From the NCBI GenBank assembly GCA_037576195.1, contig CM075101.1, forward strand, positions 13,082,001 through 13,146,000: DNA of 64,000 nt, read 5' to 3'. Positions 50,517-63,562 of this stretch are shown in pieces; position 1 is the first letter of the stretch, and each line of letters starts with the position of its first letter. Origin of the DNA: Phytoseiulus persimilis (lineage: Eukaryota > Arthropoda > Arachnida > Mesostigmata > Phytoseiidae). The notes under the pieces were generated by a model, which worked only from the letters and a program-made list of their open reading frames with translations, searched no databases and was not told the origin of the DNA. The position numbers and the translations under genes were made by a program.

Positions 50517-53500
50517 CCTGTTATGTATATCATATGGCGTACATGATACTTGGTTGCTGTGTTCGCGGGCAGAGAAAAATGCATGCAACAGCAACAGACT
50601 GGCCGCGCTGCCATGAGAGTGGTTTGCTTGAAAAACTGTGTTTCCCTACTTTCTTTGTTGCGCCACGCATGCTCCCGGCAGACAGCTGCTGACACTCTGA
50701 GGGGAGTCCGGAGCAGAAAAGATAAAATATGTGGATCTGTCACAGCATCGGTCCCAGCAGCAGCCGGGGAGCAACAAGAACTCTCTTCAGCGTGACTTCG
50801 TAAAAACTTTCCTCCCGTGAAGTAAACGGAGGCTCTGCGCTGAGGTCGAGTTGAAAATTTCATTATTGGGGCGCAGGAGACGCGTTCGTGTGGAAGCCAT
50901 GAAGGCGTCCACCTCGACTAACGACGACGTGTCTTATCGGCATGGCGACTGCCGACGCTCGATGCGAACTCAGTCGTCACCGAACGCACAGAGATGCGCC
51001 CCCTTCCGTCTCGTGCGCCCGTACATCTCGGTCGGTCAAGCCTCTCGGGTCGGAATTCCTCCCCCAACGTCTCCTTGCAACCAACCACTGCTCGATATTG
51101 TTTCATCGAGCGAGTTGTTTCCGAAGCCGGGGACCGAGCCTCGGCGACATCATTAAGGCTCCCGAACTCGCCGAGAACCACACTCTTATTGACCGAGCTC
51201 CAACCACTCAATCATTTCTCTGCTTCGTGTTGTCGCGACAGACGTCTGCGAGCATCACGGGGAGGAGGCTCAGCCTAAGGAATCGAGTTCGTCTCGAGTT
51301 TCGAGTCGTTTCGATGGCGACATACCAGTCGTTGTGGACTACGGCAGCTCGTTCTCGTCTGCAATCGTGTGACTTCGGTTCGACGCCGAGAAAAGAGAAC
51401 ATTAGTCCGTTTGGTTCCCGACTGCAGGAACCGCCGGGGCTAGAGAACAACTACGTGGATGGGGGAAGTCAACTGATACGTTCGTTCGTAGACTTCACTT
51501 CTCGCAGCAGAGCGGATCATGCACTGCATACGTTCCTGTGAGCGGTGCGGGACGTGCAGCAGAACGTGCAAATTGTTGGAATTAGTTGAGAACACGGGGA
51601 ACTTAGTGAGGTTGGCTAGTCTCGTGCGATTCGCCTCTCTTCCGACTGAGCTCGGAAAGGTTCGATGTTTCTTCGCGTTGGAACGTGACAGGAATTCCCC
51701 GAGACAGACACTCCGGGGAGTGTCTGAACCGAGCCCGGAGCGGCCAAAGACGATGAAACGATGTCGTGGACGTGGAGCTCGACGAAGACTACACAGGACA
51801 CGGGAGGCGGTCACAGGATAAAACCCTGAAGGAGGCCAACGGAGGGAGAAGCGAAACTGTCCAGTCAACTAACTCAACTTGCAGAAGACATCGGTGCGGT
51901 GGCACAGGGTTCGTTTCCGAGACAGTGTTCGCGAGGCGTAAGCACCGTTGGAAGCTTGCGCCGATGTCGAATTCCGCCGACCGTTGCACCGTGACCCAGA
52001 TATGGGACATATCAGAATTTATTTACGACGCTTTTGTCGTGCCCGCTTCCTCCTTTCTCAGGCCCTCGGCGTAGCGTATTTGGTAGAGGCCAGGGGCGTC
52101 ACCAGCTTCTTCTTGGGAGAGGGGCCAACGCAATTTCTACAACATTCTGGGGGAGCGCTGATTATCATGGAGCCGGATGGAAGTCTTGAGGGAGGGGGCA
52201 TGGTTATCGCGCTGAATACGTCACTGGATGAGGCGGACTCTCTTTTAAAGCGGTGGCGCCTTCTCTGGTCCCTGGTGCCTTCCGCATTCACTCCGTCGTA
52301 ATCCTGCCCGGCTCTAATGGGCGATCCACCCTCAAGTCTTACGTAGCAGACTCGCTCCAACAATACGAATGTCACATGAGATATATCCTTTGTAGTTTTG
52401 GACAAGATTCGGACTGGCCCACAGCAGTTGTCGCGTCCAGCAGCGTGAACGTACAAGAACATGTCAAAACGGAACTTCCCTCGCGATCGGATTACAATTT
52501 CTAGCGTCGGACGCCTCACAAACAGCTCGATCCGCGTAGAACCGTTTGTCTTTTCGGAACCCTGCTTAGGATGAAGCCTCAACGAGGAGCCCCCGGCACA
52601 TCGTTGATCTCGGCGTATGGAATCGCACATACAGATGAGCTGTGATCGGTATAACGAGTTTCGGCAATCTGTTCCTCCCCTCCCAGTTTCAGGCTTGAGT
52701 TCTGAACTTCGTGGCCCAGGTTGATACCTCGACCCAAATTGTTAGAATTGCATTGCCTCATCGACACTTTGTTCACCATTGGTGGTTCCAGCGGCGGGTT
52801 CGATACTCAGCGCTCTCGTTTCCCCATGAGAATTGTTCACTTTGGCAGAATTGGGGGATAAATTTCTCCGGCCTTGAGTGCTACAGGTCGTCCGACCTCC
52901 GAGACCTAACCTCAAAAGCACAGAGCCTCCGATGGGGGGCAGCCTAACAGAAAAATTCCGGCCAGATTAAGGCAGGACGCTCCATACCTAACCATCATGG
53001 CTCGCCCTCCCAATTAGCTCGCTGCTATAGACGGTTGACGCTCTCCGCTTGGATTTTCCTCCTGTGCATGCATGCAAGACGTCTCGTTAACCGTTCAAGT
53101 GTGCTTCCGGACTCACCGTGGGATGTAACGAAGCCGCTCTTATCATACCGACGTCATTTCATGGGATCGTCGAACGAAGGTCCCCTGCACACTAACAATT
53201 GCTATGAGGACAATCACAAGAATAATATCTCCTGTAGCTTGAGCGTTGCTAGCGCGGCGGGACAAATAAGGAAAACCTCCATCACCGCTTTGCAATGTGA
53301 AAAAATGGTACATGTTGAGATGATAGCATCGTGAAACATCTTGAGGAGAACTCCGGGTGTGGTCGGCCTATGAAATTCAGAGCTTATGTCCCATCCGATT
53401 CCCGAGTCCTAGATATTCTCTCACGATACAACTTCACGGGGTCAGAACAGGAGCGCCGTCATACGTTCGAGAAGCGTTTCTTTAAGCTTAGGGGTTTCGG

Positions 53501-56500
53501 TACACCGTGTCATTCACCCTCCCTTACCCTCGCCTAGCCACTGATGAATTCCCGAAACTCTCTTAAGCGATCGGGTTCCCCGGGAGCTGCGCAGGAGTTT
53601 TACACCAGCTCACATCTCACGGCTTTGGAGTCTTACCAATAGAGGTTTTTCAGCCGGACCAGCCACGCTGGGGCGAGATGAACAACGCTCCTCTCAGCCA
53701 CAGTTTTTGAGACTCGGGAGAAGTATGGGTTCCACGAGGAGAATTCTGAGGGTTACGTTCCTGGACGTTGAAAAATCTCGTATCATCACTCTCCTCCCGA
53801 CAAGAACGGGCATTGAATTCGCTTTCCGGTCCACCGATGCTTCCTGAGAAATTTCCTGTCTCGCAGCGGACTTCCCAGCGAAGAGCGCCATACGTGCAGC
53901 GGATGGCACGGGCCCTGAATGGGCACCACATGGCCGACTTAGGGGAACGAATAAGTCGGAGCTGTTCGCTGTGCAATGCCGTTGTCAGCCCATTACATGA
54001 GCTCTATTTTGGCACGGTTGAAACAAGAAGCCATTCCAAGGGTTACAACAGACAAGCAATAAGTTTCAATTCGGACATAGCATCCAATAAGTCAGAGGTA
54101 TTCGATTGCACTTCGACAGCGTGGTAGGTATGAGACTCAGCGATAATAGAACACAGGGGCGAGCTCGAGCGAGTGGATCAGGCTCCACCACGGTCAGCCG
54201 AGACCAGCCTCAGCCAGTCCGAGAGAAGAGCTCTCGAAAATCGTACTCGACGTGCGTGCTCGACAATCTCCGTTCGGCTGCTTCTGAGACTAACTGCTGA
54301 AAGCGAGATCCCAACGAGCGAAAATGAGAGGGAGAGGGATTTCGCCGAACCCAGTTGATGGTCGGCAGATGGCCCTTGATGCGGATGGCCGCAGATGGGC
54401 ATGGGAGTTGCTTTTCTTCAAATACGCTTCGGGACCTCGGGTCCTCTCGTCGAGAACGGTTCGACGGGCTCTCCGCGAACAAGTTTTTCTTCGTTATGTT
54501 CCAAAATGGAACAAAGCGGTGCGCAATCACAACATCTGGCTGGCCCCGCGCCAGATGCCGCCTTCGGGGCCGATCATATGCGTGAACCAGGAGCCGGTAT
54601 GAGAACAACAGCATGGTAAATCTGTATCGCCACAAGGATCGGGAATCTTCCGTCAAAAAACTGCGGGCTGAGATCTCTTCACTGGAACGGACGGCTCAGT
54701 TCCTTTCATGTGTGTCGTTCACGATTTCTGGTCTCCTGGGAGTCTGTTCGAATTACGCTTTGCGTGCGCCTTTGCAGGAGCCGATGATCCTCGGCAGCAC
54801 ACTAATGATGAAGTCCTGTGCTGTCACGTTCTGCTCTTCCGTTTCCATAAGCCGTCTTGAAGAGTCGGGCTTCGAAACACATTTGAATCCGTTTTCTTGC
54901 TTCTTTAAATCCTCGACTGGCGCGACTGCTGCCACCGCTCCGACAAGGATTATGGAGTTAAATAAATCGCGGAACGGAAGTGAGCCCCTCTTCTCATGGA
55001 GAACAAAGGGAGGGGGGAGAGCACGATGAATAGCACGAGAGCCCGGGAGCTTCCATCCTCTGTCAAGAAACTTGAGGATTAAGTTTTGTCCCCCGTTCGT
55101 GGCTTGCTGCGGTTGCCGAAGAGTGAAAGAGGGATGTCGATAAGCAGGGGGATCAGATGACTGCCGAGACGTAGCAGTCGTCACCGAGTAACTCAAGAGC
55201 GCCGAGCCGAAAGGGAACAACAAGCGCGCTCAGGAGTCGATGGAGTCCTTTTCGTCGTTGTCATTCTCACTGCGCTTAGCGGACTCTAGCAACTTGACAT
55301 TCAGTTTCCTGTGTGCATCAATCGAATCACTCTTCGGGTTGCTCAGGAAATTGAGTCAGTTTGCCAAAGTGGTGTGTAAGGCGAATCACGGACGTATGCT
55401 TTAGCCTGGTGATGTCGACAAAGAAAAAACTCGCTTTCGGACGGTTTGGAAAGACACGCATAGCGGGCCATGATGCGCTACCGCAGACGTGATCCTGCAC
55501 ACTCCAGCGACATGAGATATGACTCCTAAATCGCGCTTTTGCAGCATCCTCCGTCTGGAAGGTTTCCTGCTCTCCCGTTTCAGGGCGTTTGTCAGGAATT
55601 CCATTGCGAGAGAGTCTCGCGAGAGCAAGAACTACAAACCAAATAGGAAGGGGTTCAGACGCAGCTCGCGCGCGTTTCAAACGAGGCATACGTCGCTGCG
55701 AACTTTGAACTGTTCCAGGAGGAAGCTCCGAGGAACGGAGCGCCTTGCGGGATGAGCAGACTCGGTTGGCACGCTGCGAAACAAGATTGCAGCGGAGCTA
55801 CTCTACGCCAATCCGAGCGTGCTCAAAACCTGGGAGCGGAAATCTTATTTCGCGATCGGACATCGCTCCGATCCGATCTCAAATAGAATCTATGGTAAAT
55901 GAATATACGGCCATTGGCGGATCGAGAGGGGGAACTGGAGAGGGCACTCGCCGCGGGCGTCGAGCTTAGGCGGCGCTGGATGGAAGTTCTAGAGCTCCTC
56001 ATTGATGTGGCCTGAACAGAGCTTCGCTTGGTTAAAGTCGAAATGTCCTGGCTCCTCGCAGTTGCAGACAATTTCGCTGAGTTTGAACGTGGATCACAGA
56101 GAGGCGTTCCTCTTGAAAGTTCACAGGTTCAAGATCCCGTGTTCGTAAGCTTAGTACTCGACCGACAGGGACAAGAATACTGTTTTTCCACCTCCTTGCG
56201 CCTCGAATTTCTCGGTCAACTACCCTGGGAGAGAAATACGAGTCGGGCTCGCAAATCGGGAAGCGCCGAATACCTTGACGAGCCCTCCAGGCGGAAATCG
56301 AATAGACTGAGGGAAATAGGAGACCGCCGAGAGAGAAAGACGAGTGGTTTCTATGAACAAGCTGGAGTTCACAGGCGTTCCCGTCAAGGTCATCAGCTCG
56401 AACCTTCCGAAATCATCGATGTACTTCACATTGGAGCGGTAGACCACATTGGCTCACTGCCAAACCGTAGTGATGCGAGTCCGTCATATACATATATAGG

Positions 56501-59500
56501 TAGTGTAATGCTCGTGACAATCGATCCCCGTCAGCCGGGAATGGAGGAGCCAGTTAGAGTGTTTGAGTGACCAGGGAAACGAGTCGGACATCCTGCTCGT
56601 TGTCCGATGAGTTCTCGATTGAATATTCGATTTCGACACGATTTTAGGAGACCCACACGGTGGGGACGAGCTTCATGGGAGGAGCAGGAATTGGGAGATA
56701 CAACTCAATGTGAGTTGCACAATCGTTGGATCCCTAGGAGCTCCTCGAGCTGATTTCACAGTATGGTGAATACAGCGTATCTGTGGATTGTTGGCTCCTA
56801 TAAAAGCGATCCTCACTTCTGGCATCTCCATCCTTGGACATCGCTTAGTGAATGAGTCGAAGCTGATCACGTCCAGCCTCTGTGCCCCTATGACCGATGA
56901 GAGGAGCAGCCTGTTCTTTCAAGCTTCATTCATCCATTTTTCCACCGAATCCACTCGGAGTAATTAACTGACAGATGTGCATTGAAGAACGGATGTACCG
57001 ATGGAGGATATCTGACGCGGCCCTTCGAAGAGATGGGCAGACCCACCGCGATAATGCCGCAGACTAAAATGTAAGTTCAAGATCCATAGCGGAAGTAGCT
57101 ACTCGTCAAATTCAACTCCTGTTCATTGAAGAAAATATTCGAGAGAGGGGAGAAAGAGAGAAATTTAGGTCGAGTCACCTCGAGTGCCGAATGGACCGGA
57201 GTCGCCGCTGCGTAAGTCTCTTCTCCCACGGCGGGGGAGTCTGGCCGAAACAAAAAACAGTCTTCTGCGACCAAAATATCGCTCCTCCCCTGCGTCCACA
57301 GACCTTTTGCATCCCAGAACCACATGCTCGAGAGTTTCCTCTTCTCGGCTGCATTCAAGGCAAATCGCTTCCATTTTCGTGCAACGTGACCGGTATTTCC
57401 TGGTCTGTACACCTTCCTCGGCTATCCGATCCTTCTTGGGCTTCCGATGGGGAACATCCGCTCCTGGAACTTCCTAGAAGTGTTCCTTCGATTACGTTCC
57501 AAAGCAAAACTGAAAACCAAAGGAAGGGGGGGGGGGCAGAATGATTGCAGTTTCGGTCGGAAATGCTCGGGGCTTCGAAGCCGTTCCGGAGAGTTCCAGG
57601 GGCGAAAACGGGCGCTGTATTCGAAAACATTCCTTCTGCCTGCAACCTGATTGCGACAGCCCTTTTCAGCAGCTCGCTCTCGAGATGGTGTCGAAAGCTG
57701 GAACGATTCCATCGAATTATCGCGATGGGAAAACTTTTCCTGATTCGGGGTGAGACTGGGGGTTAGATTCGGCCTCGTTCTGTGCATAACATCTCAGTTT
57801 TCGAGCGCAGGAGTTCCCGCTAATTCCATTCCGCTCCCTCTAAATCCCGATTGCGGCGTGGATACGTCGAGGGTCAGTCCGTGGAATCATTTGATCGACT
57901 CACTTCGCCCACTGAGAGAACGAGGCCGTATTTTTCGGAATCGATGACGCTTGGATCCGCCAAGAGCAGAGGCGGCCTGAACTTTTGGGCAGAGTCGACC
58001 AACTCGATGTCGAAGAGAGCACAGGGAACCGTCGTATAACGCTTGCTGAACATGGACAAAGAGACGAAGACCAGCAGTTCCCTCACGCTAATGAGACGAA
58101 GCCTGTGACACCGAGAACAGCGCCACCGTCGTCGTTTCCTGGCCTCTCGAGACCACCGCCGCCGCCGCCTCCTTTTTATCGCACTTTTATTTGATCAACT
58201 TGACCCTCCGAAGCCGCGTTCGGCAAGCCAGTTGCTTGAATCCTCTCGTTTTACCCCATTCATCCCTCTTCCCAGAGCTCAGCTCGTTCGAAGCATGTTT
58301 TCCATACTTCCATGGGGAGATAATGCTTGCCTTTGGCAAACGACTTGTCCGAAGAAAACGAGTCTCGGGCAATGGAAGAGAAGGGAGCGCGCACGAGCAA
58401 GACAGGGTGAACCTCGAAGGGCGCCCACCGTGTAATTAAACCCTGCTCTCGCGGAAAATGGGAAGAATCCTCACGGGAAACCAAGACCCGGGTTGGAGAA
58501 CTAGCCGGCTGAAGGGAAGAGCGATGCAGCGTCTTTCCAACGATGTCGGCCCGCTCTTCTGAAGAAGCGTTGGCAGTCGACGACTTCGTCCGTGGAGTGC
58601 GTGTTCAACTGGCTCCGTGCACTTCCTTTTTGGTTCCTGCGAGCCGAACCGGTGTAATGAAACTTGGAGCAACGAACCTGTTTCCCTGGCTCGACCCGCG
58701 AAACCTTCTCTTTCTTCAACTTCGAAGCGCAACGTCGGAGAGGTGTTGGGGCGAATTCGAGAAGCTGAGCGATGATCATTAGCCCTTAACCTTGATCGTT
58801 CCTCCTGTACCAGCGCCTGTGGCGAGAGAACCTGGAGTGATCGGGATTCACTCCAAGCAGTCCTGAGTTCAGATCCGGGCGCTGCAGAACGACGATTCTT
58901 CTCTCCGAGCGAGACGGTGGAACAAATTTATGATTCCGAGAGAAATTCATCATAGAGCGGCGAAGCAACTGAATTGTGGGCGAGCGCTATGAATATAAAG
59001 AGCGAAGCGCGAGCCACCACAACCTCTTGGAGTCCTGGACCCTACAGTAATTCGTCGTGCAGCTGGGTAATTTCCCGGCAGAGACCCGAGGTCGAGGTGT
59101 TGTTCAACACCAAACCCTCCAAGGAGGCAGCGGTATCATTCCCAGACAGAAGCTATCGGAGCAACTCGCTCGTTCTTTGAGGGTTTCAGCTCTTCCTTGA
59201 TATCCTCTCGGTGGTCCAATCAGCCACAGGGCTCGATTCCGAATCGTTCGACAGAGATTCCGATTGTGCTGGCATTCACAACTGATTCATTCATGCGATT
59301 TTGTGCGACAAACTCAATTTATCATGGGGGAGGAACTTCGGGCGGACCGGCAAACGCTATCGGCGAACTGCAGATGCTTGCGGCGGCCACCAGGAAGATT
59401 CCCATGCAAACACATAAGATGATGAGATCACTCAATCCATTAGCGTGGTTGGGCTCAGATATACTCCTGACTAATGATTCCTCCTATTGATTGAGCTGCC

Positions 59501-59701
59501 AACAACAATCGTACTGCTAAACCTCCTTCACTGGACCTTTGCGAGACCGGACGGGAAGCAAGGAATAAGATTCACGGTCGATATGTTCTAGCAGAGTCGG
59601 ATGAATTTCTTATGCAGCTCGTGCGAAGAGGGCGTTCGAAAGCGCTGTATTCGGTGCTTGGCCGCCATCGTACAAAAGCAAACCCGATCCTTCTCAAGCC
59701 C
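50517..59701. other. Long stretch with no assignable gene
   Basis: More than 9 kb in which I cannot support any gene. The longest ORFs (52058-52630 minus, 191 codons; 56028-56570 plus, 180 codons; 54753-55223 minus, 156 codons; 50942-51541 plus, 199 codons) overlap other open frames and show no domain. A G-run of 11 lies at 57526-57536. A minus-strand stretch at about 59340-59474 reads as one hydrophobic segment (LSDLIILCVCMGIFLVAAAS) before a stop and could be a terminal exon, but it has no partner. Confidence 0.45.
57526..57536. repeat. Homopolymer G run (11)
   Basis: An uninterrupted run of eleven G residues. It is a simple mononucleotide tract, prone to length variation and sequencing error; no function is inferred. 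Confidence 0.85.
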
Positions 59702-62459
59702 ATGGAGAACGACCCGGGTCAAAAACTTTATTGGGATGATGCTACGTGGATTCTCACTTCATCTTTCATTATTTTCACCATGCAATCAGGTAGGTGTGAA
59801 CGAGATTCTGACATGGAGTGCTCCCAGGAATGCCGTCTGGAGCGTGCGCCGTCCGATAAGTGTGAGCTGGTGATCAACTCAATCTCTTCCTGACTCCCGC
59901 AGGGTTCGCGCTGCTCGAGTCAGGTTGCGTCACCCGGAAGAACGAGGCGAACATCATGTTGAAAAACGCAGTCGATGTTGTGTTCGGTGGGCTCGGCTAT
60001 TGGATGTTCGGCTACGGACTCTCTTTTGGGAGGTGAGTCGGGAGGAATAACCCAAACTGCGCGGAATCGATCATTCGAGCTCAGGTCTGCGAACAGGCTG
60101 AGCTTCACGCAGGGAGCAGGGCTTGAGGGAAGCTTTTTTTCATTCCTCCAGAGACGCGAGCAGCAACTCAATAATAGCCTTCGGAAAGTTCTTCATCGAC
60201 GCGAAGGACGACGACATTGGATCAGTTTTTTCTACGTACTTTTTCCAGGTGAGTTCTTCCAATGGAATATAGAAAACACAGTAGACACGGACACCGTTCT
60301 CCCGTATTCGGGAGAAAGAACGGGAATCCTTAGCGGGACGCGTGGCGTAGTGGCGCAATGTGTAGTTTGGGACGTTCCCGCCCGGACCTTGTTCCAGAAC
60401 GGGATCGATTGCCATCCAGACGAGAGCGGGTCAGCCCTCTAGAAATGTTGCCTTGGAAATTCCCTCTATTTGCCCATGGGATTTCAATAGTGCGATCTCG
60501 GGGGATTTGTTCAACTCGTCCGCCACGATCTCTCTCCATTTCTTACAACACCTCGAAGAGGATGCAACAGCGAATACACAGATGCTTTTGTGTGAGTTTT
60601 GGACGCCTGAGCAACTTTTGAAATTACTTTTTGGCCACAGCTCTCGTTCTCCACAACTGCAACGACCATCGTCTCTGGGGCGATGGCGGAGCGAACGAAT
60701 TTCTCTGCGTACTGCATTTTTTCGTTTTGCAACACCCTCACATATTGCTTGCCGGCCGGCTGGATCTGGGGAGATTTGGGTTTTCTCAAAAGAATGCAAG
60801 TTGTTGACCTCGCAGGTGAGCGGTGTCTGCTTATCGTTGCCGTTCGTGGGGCAAAGCGTTCGGAACCGAGTTCCGCCCTCTTACAAACAAAATATTTACA
60901 TCAGGTTGTGCTCCAGTGCATCTCGTAGGGGGCGCATCCGCTTTGGTGGCCGCAATCTTCTTAAAACCTCGTCTGGGCCGTTACGAGTCCGGTCGAGCTC
61001 CGGCGATGGGAAGTCCCACAAATGCACTTGTGGGAATGTTCATGCTTTGGTATGTTTGACACGGCTAACCTTCTCTGAGCATGAACAGCAACAGCGGGGA
61101 GCGTTGCTGGACGGAGTGGGAACCGAGTTCGTGGAGGATACTTGAGTCACGTCACATATTCAGGAGCGACGGCCGGCGGCAACTCAATCCGGCGTTTCCG
61201 TTCCCGATTCTAGGTGGGGTTGGTTGGGTTTCAACTGTGGCTCAATATTCGGCGTGTCAGGCGACAAATGGAAATACGCCGCTCGATCCGCGATCGTCAC
61301 CCTGAACGCTTCCGTCGGAGGAGGGGTTTCAGCCCTGACGTACTCCTTCGTGTTCTGCAGGCGCGTTGACGTCCTGATCCTCATCAACGGCATCCTGGCA
61401 TCCCTGGTCGCCATAACAGGTGAGTGGTGATCTCCTCGGATGTTTACATGTCACAACGAGAGTCGTTGGTGAGCGGAGGAAATTCGGAACTGCCGTGCTC
61501 GATCAGCTGAGACCGATAAATTCCATCGCGAGTGGAGAACACATTGATTCGGCGTACTATGGGGTCAAATACGCTAAGGAAAAATTCAGGTGCGAAATCG
61601 GTCGAATATATTTCAAGCGGGTTGCGCTCTCTATGAACCCTGGGAGGCGATGGTTGTTGGAGCCGTCGGAGCGCTATTGGCTCTTTTGGCAATGTCGCTT
61701 TTGGACCGCCTCAGAATCGATGATCCGGTTGGCTGCGTTGCTGTGCACTTCTGCGGCGCTATATGGGGTAGGTGTCGAACAGGCCTATTTGGAAAAGTAT
61801 CGATACACAATACGCAGCAGCACACCCGCCTGCACACAACGATGAGACTCGCGTTTCCACTGCCGGAGACATTTTGCAGGAATGTTGGCCGTTTCTCTTT
61901 TCGTCGGAGAGGACACTCTGCTCCATCTGAGCCGAGGTCAGAAAGGGATTCTCAGAGGAGGCGACATCCACTTCCTCGGAGTACAGGCGCTTGGTGTCGC
62001 CTGCGTTGCAACCTGGAGTATCGTCTCAACATTCATCCTCCTTTACGTATGTGGCTTCGTCGTTATAGTTTGAGTTTGGAGCATGTGTCTCGAGCGCTCC
62101 AGATGAAAGCCTCCCTCGCTAAATACTCGGTATCTCAGGTTATAAACCGAATCATTCCCCTGCGTATGAGTCCTGAGCATGAGATCTTGGGTGCCGACTA
62201 CGTGGAACACGGTATTCGGTATGGAAGGGAAGACGGTGGTCTGCCACTGCTGAAATTCGATGAGTGTCCGAAGATCCCCGTCCCTCCTGTGAAGGATTCC
62301 AACTTTACTCGCCGCGGAGCCAGAATTCATCCCCAACAAGGAGAGGATGTAAGGCCGCTGAGGCAATCCTACTATTTTTATCACATGCTCGTGCCCGGTA
62401 CGTTTTGGGCCAGCTGTCCGGGAGAGAGAACCGTTTTGCGGAATGTGAGGCGGGAGTAG
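59702..62459 (+). CDS. Amt: Ammonium transporter, Amt/Mep type
   Basis: A polytopic plasma-membrane protein that conducts ammonium/ammonia; the AMT clade persists in arthropods beside Rh proteins. Nine exons: 59702-59789, 59903-60032, 60152-60248, 60641-60815, 60905-61049, 61214-61419, 61618-61767, 61880-62046 and 62139-62459, totalling 1479 nt (492 aa). Helix 1 carries FTMQSGFALLESG, followed by ANIMLKNAVDV. The pore signature SFSTTATTIVSGAMAERT holds the family's conserved region around the recruiting Asp site. Both pore histidines are present: H in CAPVHLVGG and H in DDPVGCVAVHFCG. WWGWLGFNCGS and DRLRIDDPVG are classic Amt motifs. The ATG at 59702 gives the usual N-terminus; an in-frame ATG at 59612 would add 30 residues. 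The end is uncertain: a donor-like GTACGT sits at about 62399, so the last about 20 residues may be wrong. Confidence 0.93.
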
Positions 62460-62928
62460 GAATACCGATAGACGACAACTGTAGTGCGTCGAGTCTTTCG
62501 GGAATGCCTCGCGGTTGCCCTCGGACTTCAATACTCGTCGCCGGAACCAGTTCTGGCTCATTCGAAATCACGAGCTCGCAGTCTATTAGGTTTTCACGCA
62601 TTGTGACTCGAGCACCCCTGTCTCCTTCGCTCGAATACCTCGCAGGCGAGATCTTGCTTGCGCGGTAACTTCCGCAAAATACTCAGATGTTTTCCTTCCC
62701 CTGAAGCCTTTCGGTGGCGCGCAAAACGCTTGGAGCAAACCGGCTCGCACAACGACAACCAGGGTAAATCCTCGAGATTTTTTCCCGTGCTGCTCCAATT
62801 GGTCATGCCGACGTTATTCCCAAGCTAAATCTCGCCGTGCCGTCTTTCCACAGAGTTCGGGAAATTCGGCAGCGATGAGATCGATCAATCCGTGGGTCCG
62901 CCTCTTTGATACAATGGGGACATCTTTG

Positions 62929-62934
62929 AATAAA
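62929..62934 (+). terminator. Candidate poly(A) signal for Amt gene
   Basis: AATAAA in TTGAATAAACTG, 470 bp past the modelled Amt stop; the first one seen on the plus strand after the gene. Confidence 0.35.
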
Positions 62935-63540
62935 CTGACGAATTATCAATGATTCGATGACCCCATCCTACGGGCGGCCACGGTCCTCGATGAGTTTGGT
63001 AATATCTTCCGGGAAGTGGCGAGTTTTTTGGAAGTATACCCGGGTGTTCAGGTGTCCTGACGAATGCTTTACGATTACTGACTACCACCCTGCATCCCTC
63101 CGCCTTTACCATCCTCTCGTTCATGGAAGGCTTCACCATTGAATGGCGGGGAATATGCAGTAGATAAAGTCGAATTTCTGTGAATTGCGTTGGCTTCCAA
63201 CGACACATAGTTGATCTCCAAACTGATAGGAGCTGAGCCTCGCAGCGGCGCCCCAGCCGCGGCCGACCAACCGAGATTTTCGCGAGGTTTGTTGTGAAAT
63301 AACTACATCTCTGCGATTTGCGGATAATGCGAGCTGTGTACAGAATGCCTCGCCACTCAAGAGAAACCTGGATCTAGTGATGTTTGAACTGTTCTCCGTC
63401 GGCCATAAAGTCTAGTCCTGTCTCATACAGGATATTATCGACCTGTTCCAGACCACCGTTGTGCTCCTGGGAGCGAGGCTCTCAAAGGTAACAACCCGGC
63501 AAATTCACTTATTTGAGTCTTGATTCAGAATCCGAGGCAC

Positions 63541-63562
63541 CCTCCTCCTCCTCCTCCTCCTC
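63541..63562. repeat. (CTC)n trinucleotide microsatellite
   Basis: About seven uninterrupted CCT/CTC units. Confidence 0.85.

Noticed and set aside
52058-52630. 191-codon minus-strand ORF
   Set aside because: No homology recognised, no start context or splice support, and plus-strand frames are open as well.
54753-55223. 156-codon minus-strand ORF with a hydrophobic segment
   Set aside because: The hydrophobic stretch is internal, no partner exons were found, and the opposite strand is also open.
56028-56570. 180-codon plus-strand ORF and a protein-like minus frame at 56220-56447
   Set aside because: Two competing frames, neither with a family or consistent splice sites; a stop sits at the only good acceptor for the minus frame.
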